A stretch of DNA of 64,000 nucleotides. Origin: Litorimonas cladophorae (GTDB lineage Bacteria > Pseudomonadota > Alphaproteobacteria > Caulobacterales > Maricaulaceae). Shown here piece by piece: positions 20,043 through 28,739 of the stretch. The translations under genes were made by a program, and so were the position numbers. The stretch lies in assembly GCF_014652455.1 (NCBI RefSeq), contig NZ_BMYV01000001.1:868001-932000 (forward strand), given 5' to 3'. Below the pieces are notes generated by a model. The model saw only the letters and a program-made list of their open reading frames with translations, was not told the origin of the DNA and ran no database searches. The first letter of the stretch is position 1. Every line of letters begins with the position of its first letter.

Positions 20043-20479
20043 ACTGGCTTCATTCGATGACGATTAGCCAGCGCCCTGGCTTTGAGTTCAGTCCGCCGCG
20101 CCTCATGGGCGCCCTCATCCCAGATTTCAAATTTGCGGCCACGCCCCACGAATGTCACCTTGCCGTCCAATCCTGCGTACTCCCGAAATTTTGCAGGCAA
20201 GCTCACGCGACCCGTTGAATCGAATGTGAGCGTCTCGCTCTCACCGAAAATCACGAGCTCTAATGCCTCACGCCCCGGATCGTACATATCCATTTGATCG
20301 AGCATATCTTGGTAGTGCCGAAGAATGGATTGATCACCACCCTCCAAATAAGCACCATCCAAACTTGGCCAAAGGACGATACCTTCGAACCCGACACTTG
20401 CGCATTGCGTACGGAAATTAGCAGGCACGGAAATCCGTCCCTTGGCATCTAGGTTGTTTGTAACACTGGAGACAAACAC
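20039..20479 (-). CDS. mraZ: Transcriptional regulator MraZ
   Basis: AbrB-fold DNA-binding protein that forms rings and regulates its own operon. The product has two SpoVT-AbrB repeats, each with the D-x-K/T-G-R-x-x-x-P-x-x-F/Y-R pattern: NLDAKGRISVPANFR near the N-terminus and FDSTGRVSLPAKFREY near 87-102. The start is placed at GTG 20479 (VFVSSVTNNLD), which has AAAGGTGG eight bases upstream and matches the usual MraZ N-terminus (146 residues); another GTG four codons upstream (20491) is possible. First gene of the dcw operon. Three TGGGA repeats 50-75 bp upstream are its probable operator. Confidence 0.95.
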   Translation of the reverse strand: MFVSSVTNNLDAKGRISVPANFRTQCASVGFEGIVLWPSLDGAYLEGGDQSILRHYQDMLDQMDMYDPGREALELVIFGESETLTFDSTGRVSLPAKFREYAGLDGKVTFVGRGRKFEIWDEGAHEARRTELKARALANRHRMKPV

Positions 20480-20528
20480 GCAGCAGGCCACCTTTCCGCA
20501 AGTCTCTCGAACATCTCGAGATCACGTA

Positions 20529-20569
20529 TGGGATAGTATGGGATTTCATGGGAAACAACGCCATTGGGA
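20529..20569. promoter_or_regulatory. Probable MraZ operator: three in-phase TGGGA repeats
   Basis: TGGGA occurs at 20529-20533, 20539-20543 and 20549-20553, exact copies each separated by 5 nt (10-bp period), with a fourth TGGGA out of phase at 20565-20569. Series of TGGGN repeats with 5-nt spacers upstream of mraZ are the established MraZ binding site in E. coli. Located 50-75 bp before the mraZ start. Confidence 0.75.
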
Positions 20570-20652
20570 ACGATCTGTTAACCTTACCTGCTCTTACTCC
20601 ACACCCTGTGAATCATGTGGACAACTTCAAGATCACCATAGGATTCAGGCAG

Positions 20653-20667
20653 TTAAACTGTGGTTAA
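20653..20667. promoter_or_regulatory. CtrA-type box upstream of the dcw operon
   Basis: Exact TTAA-N7-TTAA (spacer ACTGTGG on the plus strand) in the short gap between the 3' end of rnpB and mraZ, about 175-190 bp before the mraZ start. Two GANTC sites (20610-20614 and 20642-20646) lie nearby. Suggests cell-cycle input into the whole wall/division operon. Confidence 0.6.
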
Positions 20668-20700
20668 CCATACAAATTTTGATGAATAAAATTAAAAAAT

Positions 20701-21083
20701 GTCAGGAGGCCTATAAGCCGGGTTTTGTCCCTGTCCGAAAACAGGTGACGATCATTCATCTAGGACCCGTCTTGCGACGTGCCTCATGCAACCAACCCGG
20801 ACGACGGTGACGCGACACACAATGTCGTCCCTATTTGGTTTTGCTCCGGATGGGGTTTACCTTGCGGCGACTGTTGCCAGTCGCCCGGTGCGCTCTTACC
20901 GCACCCTTTCAGCTTTTCCCTCGTGTTTGCAAGCAAAGCACTTGGGTAGTCTCCTCTCTGTGGCACTGTCCCTCAGCCCAGACTTTACGTCTAAACCGGC
21001 CGGGCGTTACCCGGCATCCTGTACGCGATGGAGCCCGGACTTTCCTCAGATGCAAGCACCCGCGATCGTCCAGCCTCCTGACA
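20701..21083 (-). ncRNA. rnpB: RNase P RNA (class A)
   Basis: Catalytic RNA that matures the 5' ends of tRNAs. On the minus strand the RNA begins near GTCAGGAGGCTG (21082-21071), whose complement closes helix P1 at the 3' end (GGCCTCCTGAC, 20711-20701). The universally conserved CR I/P4 segment GAGGAAAGTCCGGGCTCC lies at 21047-21030, and the 3' part has the typical GATGAATGATCGTCA and ACCCGGCTTATAGGCC stretches. Length of about 383 nt fits. A T-rich run (ATTTTTTAATTTTATT) follows immediately. Short open frames in this interval are not genes. Confidence 0.95.
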
Positions 21084-21089
21084 AGCGGC

Positions 21090-21118
21090 TAAGTGTTTGC
21101 CGCAGCGCCCAATGTCAA
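21090..21118 (-). promoter_or_regulatory. Sigma70-type promoter of rnpB
   Basis: Minus-strand -35 TTGACA (21118-21113), 17-nt spacer, -10-like CACTTA (21095-21090). The predicted start about 7 nt further on (near 21083) coincides with the expected 5' end of RNase P RNA. The -10 is weak, the -35 perfect. It lies just before and on the opposite strand to the amidohydrolase start at 21133. Confidence 0.6.
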
Positions 21119-21132
21119 GCTATGCACACCTT

Positions 21133-22833
21133 ATGAAACACCTTGCACTGCTTACGACATCTCTAATTTTGGCGGCCTGTACTGCGCCTGAACCCGATGG
21201 CACGATCATTTACCCAGCACAGAGCGTCGTTACTGTCGACATATCGCAACCCACGGCCGCAGCGATAGCTGTGCGAGATGGAAGGATCGTCGGCGTTGGG
21301 ACGCTGGAGTCTTTAAAGTCTGACTTCAAAGCCGCAGACATAGATAGGCGTTACGAGAAAAATGTCTTGGTCCCAGGCCTAATCGACCCGCACATCCACA
21401 TGACATTAGGTGCAATGATGTATGGTCTGGACTGGGTACCTCCTTGGGACATGCCCCACCCGAACGGTTTGGTTAAGGGTATCGACAATAAAACCGATTT
21501 ATTACAAAGCATTGCTAAGCAGGCTTCGCGTAAATCAGACGAAAGCCCCTTGATCCTTTACGGTTACCACAACCTCGTTCAGGGTGACATTGACCGTTCC
21601 GACTTGGACAAAATTTCGGACACACGGCCAATCATTATCTGGCATTATTCAGGTCATGATTTCTACATGAATACGCCCGCATTGGAGTTGTTTGAAATCA
21701 CGGCAGACATGCACGAACGTTATGAAGGCGTTGCGCTAGACGCTTCGGGAGAGTTGACAGGGCGAATTTTTGAAGACGCGCTCGCGCCATTGCTCTCGAA
21801 ACTTGGACCCTATCTCTTGAACCCCGCACATATTGAAAAAGGGTTTGACGGTTACGAGATTCTTCTCGCCCAAGGCGGCGTCACAACTGTGGCTGAGATG
21901 GGATATGGAATATTTGGACGTCTGCTGGAAGACAGCTATCTTTCGAAACACCACACGAAAGAAGATCCTTACAGTCTGTATCTCGTTCCAGAACACAGGG
22001 CTTTCGCACAAGAATTTGGCGACGCTAGCGCACAAACGATGGTCGATATGGCCGCCGCGGACCCGCGCATCCTGCCCCAGGTCAAACTTTTTACGGATGC
22101 TGCATTTTACTCGCAAACAATGAAACTCGCAGCGCCAGGGTATTTGTCAGGACAGTCTGCAGGAACCGACGGATTATGGGTCACCCAACCGCAGGACTTA
22201 TCGGGCCTAATGTCTCGCTATTGGGATGCGGGGTTGGACATCCACATCCATTCCAATGGCGATGCGGCTCAAGATTCGACGCTAGCAGCATTTGCAAAGC
22301 AATCGAAAGGGCAGCCCAAACAGCGTCTGATCATTGAACATGGCGGGTTGATCACACCTGCACAGCTTGAAAAAGCCGCAAAGCTAGAGATTGGCATTTC
22401 TGCCGCGTCGCATTACGTCAATTACATGGGAGCGGATTACCGCCCCGTCATTGCTGAAAAGGCCGATTACATCACACCGCTCGCGTCAGCTTTTGCGGCG
22501 GGACTTCGGGTTACGTTGCATTCCGATGCGCCTCTCGCACCGCCCATGCCGCTCGTTGCGGCTGGCCGACACATGACCCGCTCGACTCGCGAAGGCGGCG
22601 TAAGTACCGCGAGAGAGCGGTTGAATGCCGAACAAGCGTTGCGAGCGATAACTCTAGACGCGGCTTGGTCTCTCGGATTGGAAGATGAAATTGGGTCAAT
22701 AGAAGTCGGAAAGCGCGCCGATCTTACAATTCTTGCCGCAAATCCAATGAGCCTACCGGGCGAAAGCTGGGGCGCGATTCCAGTTAAAGGCGTTATGCTG
22801 GGCGGCCAAAATCACGTTTTAAGTAATAAATAA
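21133..22833 (+). CDS. Amidohydrolase family 3 lipoprotein (YtcJ-like)
   Basis: Predicted metal-dependent hydrolase, probably lipid-anchored outside the cytoplasm. Starting at ATG 21133 the protein (566 residues) opens with a signal peptide and lipobox LAAC (Cys16). The composite TIM-barrel begins with the metal site DPHIHMTLG around residue 80; further ligand-type positions are HIHSNGDAAQ near 370 and HSDAPLAPP near 460, and the C-terminus shows the amidohydrolase closing pattern GSIEVGKRADLTIL. Substrate cannot be deduced; YtcJ-like proteins hydrolyse N-substituted amides. An upstream in-frame ATG at 21097 would overlap the rnpB promoter and would not give a signal peptide. Divergent from rnpB. 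Confidence 0.85.
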   Translation: MKHLALLTTSLILAACTAPEPDGTIIYPAQSVVTVDISQPTAAAIAVRDGRIVGVGTLESLKSDFKAADIDRRYEKNVLVPGLIDPHIHMTLGAMMYGLDWVPPWDMPHPNGLVKGIDNKTDLLQSIAKQASRKSDESPLILYGYHNLVQGDIDRSDLDKISDTRPIIIWHYSGHDFYMNTPALELFEITADMHERYEGVALDASGELTGRIFEDALAPLLSKLGPYLLNPAHIEKGFDGYEILLAQGGVTTVAEMGYGIFGRLLEDSYLSKHHTKEDPYSLYLVPEHRAFAQEFGDASAQTMVDMAAADPRILPQVKLFTDAAFYSQTMKLAAPGYLSGQSAGTDGLWVTQPQDLSGLMSRYWDAGLDIHIHSNGDAAQDSTLAAFAKQSKGQPKQRLIIEHGGLITPAQLEKAAKLEIGISAASHYVNYMGADYRPVIAEKADYITPLASAFAAGLRVTLHSDAPLAPPMPLVAAGRHMTRSTREGGVSTARERLNAEQALRAITLDAAWSLGLEDEIGSIEVGKRADLTILAANPMSLPGESWGAIPVKGVMLGGQNHVLSNK

Positions 22834-22858
22834 GCCAGTCCCGCAGCGCGGGTCTGGC
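22834..22858. terminator. Hairpin between convergent genes
   Basis: GCCAGTCCCGC and GCGGGTCTGGC pair over 11 positions with one mismatch around a 3-nt loop. Read on the minus strand it is followed by the T-rich run TTATTTATTACTT, so it can terminate the PfpI gene; on the plus strand no T tract follows. Confidence 0.5.
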
Positions 22859-22905
22859 GTGAAAGTTGTCAAAAAGTGCGATTACATCCGCACGTCGCGT
22901 CTGGG

Positions 22906-23472
22906 TTAGGCAACTTGCGTCAAGGCGTCTCGCTCATGCTTGCCTTCTCGTATCTCTTCCGCAATTTTCGCATTAAAAGCAGGAATGTCATCAGGGTTGC
23001 GGCTGGTCACGATCGCATTGTCGCAGACAACCTGCTCGTCAATCCAATTTGCTCCCGCATTTTCTAGATCTGTTCGGATAGAAGGAAATGATGTCATTTC
23101 TCGCCCGTGCGTTAATTGCGCCTCGACCAACAGCCACGGCGCGTGACAGATCGCGCCAATGACCTTACCTGCTTCGGCAAATTCACGAATAAGAGAAATC
23201 GCCTTTTTATTCTGTCGCAAGACATCAGGATTGGCCAATCCGCCCGGCAGAATTAGAGCGTCGTAATCACCCACAACGACCCCTTCGATAGTCATGTCTG
23301 GCTTGATTTCTCGATCATCGCCCTCACCTGCTTGAATTTTTTCAGCTTCCGGCGAGGCCAATAACACCGTTGCATTTTTTTCTTCAAAGTAAGCTTTAGG
23401 TTCGAACAACTCCTCTTGCTGAAAACCGTTTGTCGAAAGAATGAGAATTTTGGAGTCTTTTAGGTCTGTCAT
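22906..23472 (-). CDS. DJ-1/PfpI family protein (type 1 glutamine amidotransferase-like)
   Basis: Cytoplasmic alpha/beta protein of the PfpI/YhbO branch, which are associated with stress protection and with deglycase or protease-like activity. The 188-residue product carries the nucleophile elbow AICHAPWLLVEA (Cys around residue 110, His next to it), the acidic partner in NGFQQEELFEP (around 15-25) and the GGLANPD loop near 76-82. Length matches PfpI proteins. Start ATG 23472 has AAAGGA upstream. Monocistronic, convergent with the amidohydrolase. Confidence 0.88.
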   Translation of the reverse strand: MTDLKDSKILILSTNGFQQEELFEPKAYFEEKNATVLLASPEAEKIQAGEGDDREIKPDMTIEGVVVGDYDALILPGGLANPDVLRQNKKAISLIREFAEAGKVIGAICHAPWLLVEAQLTHGREMTSFPSIRTDLENAGANWIDEQVVCDNAIVTSRNPDDIPAFNAKIAEEIREGKHERDALTQVA

Positions 23473-23646
23473 GATGTCCTTTCAGAAATGAAGGTCCGCG
23501 GTAGATTGAGTCTTAAGGTCGGAATTGGCGGCCAACACAAATCCACTATTGCGTTTCGACGCGGCGCCAGACAACGTCGTCGGCATGTTACCCCTCTATA
23601 ATGTTCCAGCGTCTTTTTTGGTTCCAAAAAATGACAGTCGCCCATC

Positions 23647-24561
23647 ATGAGCGCTGATACATTAGATAATTTTCAACTTGACCTGGGCACGGCGTCAGAA
23701 GCGGGTATGGCTATCGTTCTCGCCGTTATGATGTTCGCTGTCGCACTCGGACTTCGTCCTAACAGCTTTTCCTTTTTTAGAACTCAGCCCCGCCTTTATT
23801 TGACAGGCGTGTTAGCGCAGATCGTCGGGCTCCCACTCTTGACGCTCTTCCTCTGTTTTCTGATTAATCCCCATCCAAGTGTCGCGCTCGGAATGATTTT
23901 GATTGCCTGTTGCCCTGGTGGAAACACATCAAATTTGATTGCGCTTTTCGCCCGCGCAAATACGGCACTCTCAGTCAGCCTAACCGCAACTTCCTCTATT
24001 TTTGCAGCCTTTTTGACGCCAATATCCATTTTATTTTGGAGCGGCCTCTATCCGCCAACGCGAGAACTTCTGACGCAAATTGACATAGATGTGGTGGCTT
24101 TCCTCATCCAAACCTTGGTCATTCTGGCCTTGCCACTTTTACTCGGAATGCTGTTGAGGCATTTTGCACCGAAGATTGCGGACACGCTCCAAACGCCATT
24201 AGCGGTTCTCTCAGGCTTGGCTCTACTCGCCATCATACTAATCGCGAGTGCACGGCTCTACCCTGTCTTTATCGCATTAGGCCTTGGGTTATTCGGGATC
24301 GTCATCTTGCACAATCTTTGCGCGTTTGCGCTCGGCAACGTTGCGGCGCGTTTGATCAAATCTGATACACCAAGCCGTAGGGCGCTCACGATCGAAGTTG
24401 GCATCCAAAACTCAGGGCTTGGAATTGTAATCTTGCTTACTCAGCTTGACGGATTGGGCGGCGCGGCCGCGGTTGCAGGATTATGGGGAGTCTGGCATCT
24501 TATCGGAGGCGGGCTACTGGCATTCATGTGGAGATGGAAAGATGCACGATTTACTCATTAA
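23647..24561 (+). CDS. Bile acid:sodium symporter (BASS) family transporter
   Basis: Inner-membrane secondary transporter of organic anions coupled to Na+. The 304-residue product has about nine to ten hydrophobic segments and the BASS fingerprint ACCPGGNTSNL near 84-94, followed by SVSLTATSSIFA, both part of the sodium/substrate crossover site. The substrate is unknown; bacterial members carry diverse carboxylates. The following amidohydrolase gene overlaps its 3' end by 20 nt, so the two may act on one metabolite. No clear Shine-Dalgarno precedes the ATG. The gap 23473-23646 holds the divergent promoters, no gene. Confidence 0.85.
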   Translation: MSADTLDNFQLDLGTASEAGMAIVLAVMMFAVALGLRPNSFSFFRTQPRLYLTGVLAQIVGLPLLTLFLCFLINPHPSVALGMILIACCPGGNTSNLIALFARANTALSVSLTATSSIFAAFLTPISILFWSGLYPPTRELLTQIDIDVVAFLIQTLVILALPLLLGMLLRHFAPKIADTLQTPLAVLSGLALLAIILIASARLYPVFIALGLGLFGIVILHNLCAFALGNVAARLIKSDTPSRRALTIEVGIQNSGLGIVILLTQLDGLGGAAAVAGLWGVWHLIGGGLLAFMWRWKDARFTH

Positions 24562-26320
24562 AAACGGCACTGTTTTTGACGGATCTGGCACAGAAGGGCG
24601 GATCGCCGATATTGCGATTTCAAATGGTCACATCGTCGCCATCGGGCAAAACTTAGGAGAAGCCAAAGACATCTTAGACGCCAGCGGGCATATTGTGACG
24701 CCAGGCTTCATCGATCTTCATACACATTATGACGGACAGGTCAGTTGGGATGATGCGTTACAACCCAGCGTCAATCACGGCGTGACCACCGCAGTTATGG
24801 GCAATTGCGGGGTCGGTTTTGCACCCTGCCGCGCAGAAGACCGTGATAAACTCATCCGCTTGATGGAAGGCGTTGAAGACATTCCTGGCACGGCCCTACA
24901 CGAAGGCATCAAATGGGAATGGGAAAGTTTCCCAGAATATCTGGACGCCCTCGACTCTCACCCACGTACGATCAACATTGCCGCCATGATCCCGCATGAC
25001 CCACTTCGGGTCTTTGCGATGGGTGATCGCGCAGTTTTTAATCAACCCGCAAACGACCAAGACATTGCCACAATGGAAACACTCGTCCGCGAAGCCATGG
25101 ACGCAGGCGCAATCGGCCTTTCCACAGGCCGAAGCGACTTTCATAAATCAAGCGATGGGGGTTGGACGCCCGCCTCAGAAGCTGGAAAAGATGAGCTTGA
25201 AGGCCTGGCCCGCGCCGTTGCAGCATCTGGTCACGGCGTCCTGCAAGCGGTTAATGATTTTGATATGGTCCGTCCCGGCGAGACCTTCGAGACGGAATTT
25301 GCGTTGATGGAGGCCTTCTTCCGCGCGGGGGCAGGTCGGCCAGGTTCAATGAGCCTTATGGAACGAGACTTCGCGCCTGATGACTGGAAGAAAATTATCA
25401 CTAGTACCGAAGCTTTGAATGCGGACGGACTGAATATTTCATTCCAAGTCGCACCACGTGCAATTGGCGCAATCAACGGCCTGAACTGTACCTTCCACCC
25501 GATTATGGCTTTCCCGAGCTATCTTGGTATCGCTAACCTCCCGCTCGCAAAGAGGGTCGAGAAATTGCGTGACCCAGCATTCAAGACGCAGCTTCTTTCT
25601 GAAAAACCTATTCAATTATCTGGTGATGACAGCCCCGTACCGCCTCTTGTTGACATGATGATCGCGACGTTCCCGCATTTGTCTGAAAAAATATTTCCCA
25701 TGAACCGCCATGAAGGGTCCGTTGATTACGAACCAAGTTCTGAAGCCTCAATTGCAGGTTTGGCGCGCGACGCCGGCGTTAGCGTTTGGGAAATGGCGTA
25801 CGACCTACTGCTTGAAGATGAAGGCAAGGCCCTCTTCTATTTTCCCGTCTACAATTACACCAATATGAATTACGACAACGTCCTGACTATGATGCGTCAT
25901 CCGAAAGCCCTACCTGGTCTTTCCGACGGTGGCGCACATGTCGGCACCATCTGCGACGCAAGTTTTCCAACTTACCTGCTGGCACATTGGACCAGAGATC
26001 GCATGAAGCGTGGAAAAGCAGGCATAGAGCTCTCACGCGCAGTGCAAATGCTGAGCGCAGATGCTGCTGATTACCTTGGCCTCGCAGACCGCGGACGCAT
26101 CGCTGTCGGTCAAAAAGCGGATATCAATGTGATAAATTACGAAGGTCTGAGCCTTGGCGTCCCGGTAATGGTCGAAGACTTACCTGCAGGTGGACAACGA
26201 CTTCTACAACCCGTCGAGGGATATATGGCGACCTTCGTAAATGGCGAACAGGTCATCACCAATGACGAATTGACAAAAGCAAGGCCCGGACGCTTGGTGC
26301 GCAGCGGTGTAAGCGCATGA
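24542..26320 (+). CDS. N-acyl-D-amino-acid deacylase-type amidohydrolase
   Basis: Predicted zinc amidohydrolase of the D-aminoacylase/dihydroorotase-like superfamily, cytoplasmic. From ATG 24542 (GGAAAG upstream) the product has 592 residues: small beta-sandwich at the N-terminus ([13 protein letters not shown]), metal site DLHTHYDGQ around 60-68, NCGVGFAP near 94-101, a catalytic Asp region LSDGGAHVG near 455-463, and a C-terminal [10 protein letters not shown] strand. The enzyme shape fits hydrolysis of N-acyl-D-amino acids, but the substrate is not proven by sequence. Overlap with the upstream BASS transporter and with the downstream DUF1304 gene (ATGA) indicates one operon. Confidence 0.82.
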   Translation: MHDLLIKNGTVFDGSGTEGRIADIAISNGHIVAIGQNLGEAKDILDASGHIVTPGFIDLHTHYDGQVSWDDALQPSVNHGVTTAVMGNCGVGFAPCRAEDRDKLIRLMEGVEDIPGTALHEGIKWEWESFPEYLDALDSHPRTINIAAMIPHDPLRVFAMGDRAVFNQPANDQDIATMETLVREAMDAGAIGLSTGRSDFHKSSDGGWTPASEAGKDELEGLARAVAASGHGVLQAVNDFDMVRPGETFETEFALMEAFFRAGAGRPGSMSLMERDFAPDDWKKIITSTEALNADGLNISFQVAPRAIGAINGLNCTFHPIMAFPSYLGIANLPLAKRVEKLRDPAFKTQLLSEKPIQLSGDDSPVPPLVDMMIATFPHLSEKIFPMNRHEGSVDYEPSSEASIAGLARDAGVSVWEMAYDLLLEDEGKALFYFPVYNYTNMNYDNVLTMMRHPKALPGLSDGGAHVGTICDASFPTYLLAHWTRDRMKRGKAGIELSRAVQMLSADAADYLGLADRGRIAVGQKADINVINYEGLSLGVPVMVEDLPAGGQRLLQPVEGYMATFVNGEQVITNDELTKARPGRLVRSGVSA

Positions 26321-26670
26321 AAAAACTCGCCGCGATACTCGCAGGTTTCGTCGCCTGCCAGCATGTTGGCTTTATGGTCGTCGAGATGTTTTTATGGGAA
26401 CATGAAGTTGGTCGAGCCATGTTCAATACAACCGCGGAATTCGCCGCGGAAACGGCCTTCATGGCGCAAAATCAGGGACTCTATAACGGGTTCCTAGCAG
26501 CGGGGTTAATCTGGAGCCTAATCGCCGCGAAGCGCGACGTTCGGATTTTCTTTTTGCTCTGCGTAATCGTAGCTGGTGTTTTCGGTGCCATTACCGTCAG
26601 TCCAACCATCTTCGTCGTTCAGGCTATTCCCGCGCTCTTAGCCCTGAGCCTGACTTTGTTAAAACGTTAA
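26317..26670 (+). CDS. DUF1304 family membrane protein
   Basis: Small integral membrane protein (117 residues) with four hydrophobic segments. It shows the DUF1304 pattern: a Glu in the first/second helix (VVEMFLWE), AEFAAETAFMAQNQGLYNGFLAAGL in the middle (Asn-Gln-Gly and Tyr-Asn-Gly conserved), and a basic KR at the cytoplasmic loop. Function of the family is unknown. ATG overlaps the preceding amidohydrolase stop (ATGA); its own stop overlaps the convergent amidase stop by 4 nt. Confidence 0.85.
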   Translation: MKKLAAILAGFVACQHVGFMVVEMFLWEHEVGRAMFNTTAEFAAETAFMAQNQGLYNGFLAAGLIWSLIAAKRDVRIFFLLCVIVAGVFGAITVSPTIFVVQAIPALLALSLTLLKR

Positions 26671-27401
26671 GCGGCAACCGCGCGGGCCAAGAGACTTAAG
26701 CGCTTAAGCACGTCTAAAATCTGCATATCAATCACGCCATTAATTTTGCCCGGGCGATAGCGACGTTGAACGGCCCGAATAACGGCTTGTGTCTGATCAT
26801 CCAAGCAACCTGTCACACTGACCCCATACCCAAGATCGGCGAGACCGCGCTGAATGATTGATATACCCCGATCACGGTCACCCGCTTCAAATACGATCCG
26901 CTCATCTTCGGTCAGGTCACTCGGCCAATGCCCAATGCCGGCTGCAGCCAGTCCAGCCCAAGGAAAATGCTCACCTGGGTCTTCTTTGCGGTCTGGTGCA
27001 ATGTCCGAGTGCCCAACGATATTTGCGGGCCTTATGTTATGACGCGCGACAATTTCTTTACACAGCTTGATAACAGCGAGAATTTGCACGTCGGGGTAAG
27101 CTGGCAATTTTCCGTCTGCCGTCAGCACATTATGCCCGCCGTTTACGATCTCAATGCCAATGCTGGCTGAATTCACATCGGAGATGCCATTCCAGCTGCC
27201 GACGCCCGCATGCCAAGCCCGCTTATCTTCATCGACGAGGCTCTCGACCTCGCCGGCTTCTGTGACAAGCCAATGCGCGCTGACCTCGGCTTGTGGGTCG
27301 CACAGACGTTCACGGGCACAATCAGCCGTCTCCATACCCGTATAATGCAATACAACCATGGTAATCGGCAGCTTACGATCATTGAAGTTCCGGCTCTTCA
27401 T
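26667..27401 (-). CDS. N-acetylmuramoyl-L-alanine amidase (Amidase_2, AmiD-like) with peptidoglycan-binding tail
   Basis: Zinc amidase that cleaves the MurNAc-L-Ala bond or scavenged muropeptides. The 244-residue product has the Amidase_2 domain (about 10-160) with zinc ligands His19 (VVLHYTG), His131 (VGHSDIAP) and Asp141 (KEDPGEHFPW), and a C-terminal PG_binding_1-like helical domain (about 180-240). No signal peptide is visible, so it is probably cytoplasmic like AmpD, although the binding tail is more usual in exported AmiD. Gene order EamA-DUF1801-amidase with ATGA overlaps indicates an operon. Confidence 0.9.
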   Translation of the reverse strand: MKSRNFNDRKLPITMVVLHYTGMETADCARERLCDPQAEVSAHWLVTEAGEVESLVDEDKRAWHAGVGSWNGISDVNSASIGIEIVNGGHNVLTADGKLPAYPDVQILAVIKLCKEIVARHNIRPANIVGHSDIAPDRKEDPGEHFPWAGLAAAGIGHWPSDLTEDERIVFEAGDRDRGISIIQRGLADLGYGVSVTGCLDDQTQAVIRAVQRRYRPGKINGVIDMQILDVLKRLSLLARAVAA

Positions 27402-27826
27402 CGCGGGTATTTTTCATCCATCTGCCGTAGACCTTCAACAAGCATCTCGTGCAGCACAGCCTCATCAATATCACTTAAGCGTTTGATATAGAGACAAGAC
27501 TTCCCAATTTTGTGCGTTCCCAATCGCGCAAGCTGATCGGAGAAATCCTGATACCCGGGCATGATGTAGATTGAAATATTCTGCGCACGACTTGCAAACC
27601 CCAAACGCAAATGATCGCCCTCTCGGCCGCTCTCATACTTATAGTGATATTCTCCAAAGCCCACGATACCACTTGAGAGTTTACTCCCCCAAATTTTCGC
27701 TGGCTCACCAACAATCTTTAGCATCATATCATGTATACGTTGGCAATCGGCCTGCCGAGATGGATCTTCAATTTGATCCAAGTAATCCCTCACCTTCAAA
27801 CCCGCAGGCACAGTTTTGTTCGGCAT
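27398..27826 (-). CDS. DUF1801 domain protein
   Basis: Small soluble protein (142 residues) with the DUF1801 (YdhG-like) pattern: N-terminal helix VRDYLDQIEDPSRQADC, then KIWGSKLSSGIVGFGEYHYKY with the family Gly-Phe-Gly, and a C-terminal KIGKSCLYIKRLSDID strand-helix. Function is unknown. The ATG at 27826 shares a base with the stop of the upstream transporter gene (TGATG), suggesting translational coupling; a TTG one codon earlier is less likely. Confidence 0.85.
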   Translation of the reverse strand: MPNKTVPAGLKVRDYLDQIEDPSRQADCQRIHDMMLKIVGEPAKIWGSKLSSGIVGFGEYHYKYESGREGDHLRLGFASRAQNISIYIMPGYQDFSDQLARLGTHKIGKSCLYIKRLSDIDEAVLHEMLVEGLRQMDEKYPR

Positions 27827-28701
27827 CAATCTATCTCCACAGGTGCAGGCCCGCCCCTACGTGCAATGAACCAGACACAAGGCAAAATTAGAGCTGCCCC
27901 AATGATATAACGGAAGTGAAGTGTCTCGTCCAATATGACCACGCCAAGGATCGTGGCGAAAACGGTGACCATGATTGTAAGGGGCACAACCAAGTTTACT
28001 GGGTTTGATTGCAATATTCGGAAGTATTGGCCGTGGGCGATGATGGATACGCTGATCGCAGCATAGGTCGCCGCAATCAAGAGCGGGCCCTTGTCCACAT
28101 TCCAAATTTCGGCGTGATCTCGTTCCAATAGCAGTGAGGCCATGACGCAAAAAACGAATACAACGACAGATGTCCACGCGACATATACGCGCCAATCAAC
28201 GTCAGGAACGCGGCGGATTGCGACTGTTCCTACGGCCAACGCCGCGTAAGCGCCAAGAATATACAATAGTCCGACATCCAGCCTTAGCGCCCCAGGTTCA
28301 TAGATCATGACACAGACGCCGAGCAGCGCCCCTATAATGGCCAAGCTGCGCCGCCACCCGATGCGTTCTTTCAACCAAGTCACGGATAAGATGGAAGCGA
28401 GAGGAATTAGCGATTGAGAGATGATAGATGCGCCAGAGGCCGGTGCTGTTTGCAATCCAGTGTAGAGCAAGCCCAGATGCAACGGGCCCACGCAAAAACA
28501 GACAAACAGAAGCCGTAAAAACTGCTTAGGCAATGGGCGGAATAGGAAAAACCCCATCAAAATTAGGACAAGAAGTGCCCGAGTTGCGGCCAACATAAAG
28601 GGCGGAACGGAAGACCCGCCTAACGCCCATGCCGTCATAACGAAGTTCCCCCCCCAGCAGAGGCAACACAACATCATAACCCAAAAATCAAAAGCCCGCA
28701 T
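27826..28701 (-). CDS. EamA/DMT family transporter
   Basis: Inner-membrane transporter of the drug/metabolite superfamily with ten predicted segments in two EamA repeats (291 residues). The first repeat begins with the classic CLCWGGNFV motif (about 13-21) and ends near LKERIGWRRSLAIIGALLGV (about 112-131); the second repeat ends VVILDETLHFRYIIGAALI. Substrate unknown. Oddity: its ATG lies in the loop of the hairpin that terminates the upstream gene, so the first codons are part of a terminator stem. Confidence 0.85.
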   Translation of the reverse strand: MRAFDFWVMMLCCLCWGGNFVMTAWALGGSSVPPFMLAATRALLVLILMGFFLFRPLPKQFLRLLFVCFCVGPLHLGLLYTGLQTAPASGASIISQSLIPLASILSVTWLKERIGWRRSLAIIGALLGVCVMIYEPGALRLDVGLLYILGAYAALAVGTVAIRRVPDVDWRVYVAWTSVVVFVFCVMASLLLERDHAEIWNVDKGPLLIAATYAAISVSIIAHGQYFRILQSNPVNLVVPLTIMVTVFATILGVVILDETLHFRYIIGAALILPCVWFIARRGGPAPVEID

Positions 28702-28712
28702 GAAGCGGGCTT
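28682..28712 (-). terminator. Intrinsic terminator overlapping the next start codon
   Basis: On the minus strand AAGCCCGC and GCGGGCTT form a perfect 8-bp stem (28705-28712 with 28692-28699) around a 5-nt loop TTCAT, followed by TTTTGATTTTTG. The loop and 3' arm contain ATG CGG GCT, the first codons of the DMT transporter gene (start 28701). Confidence 0.75.
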
Positions 28713-28739
28713 AGCAGGCAAAATTTCGAATGAAAGTCT

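Noticed and set aside
20786-21136. Open frames over the RNase P RNA gene
   Set aside because: They lie within the conserved rnpB sequence on the opposite strand and have no protein similarity.
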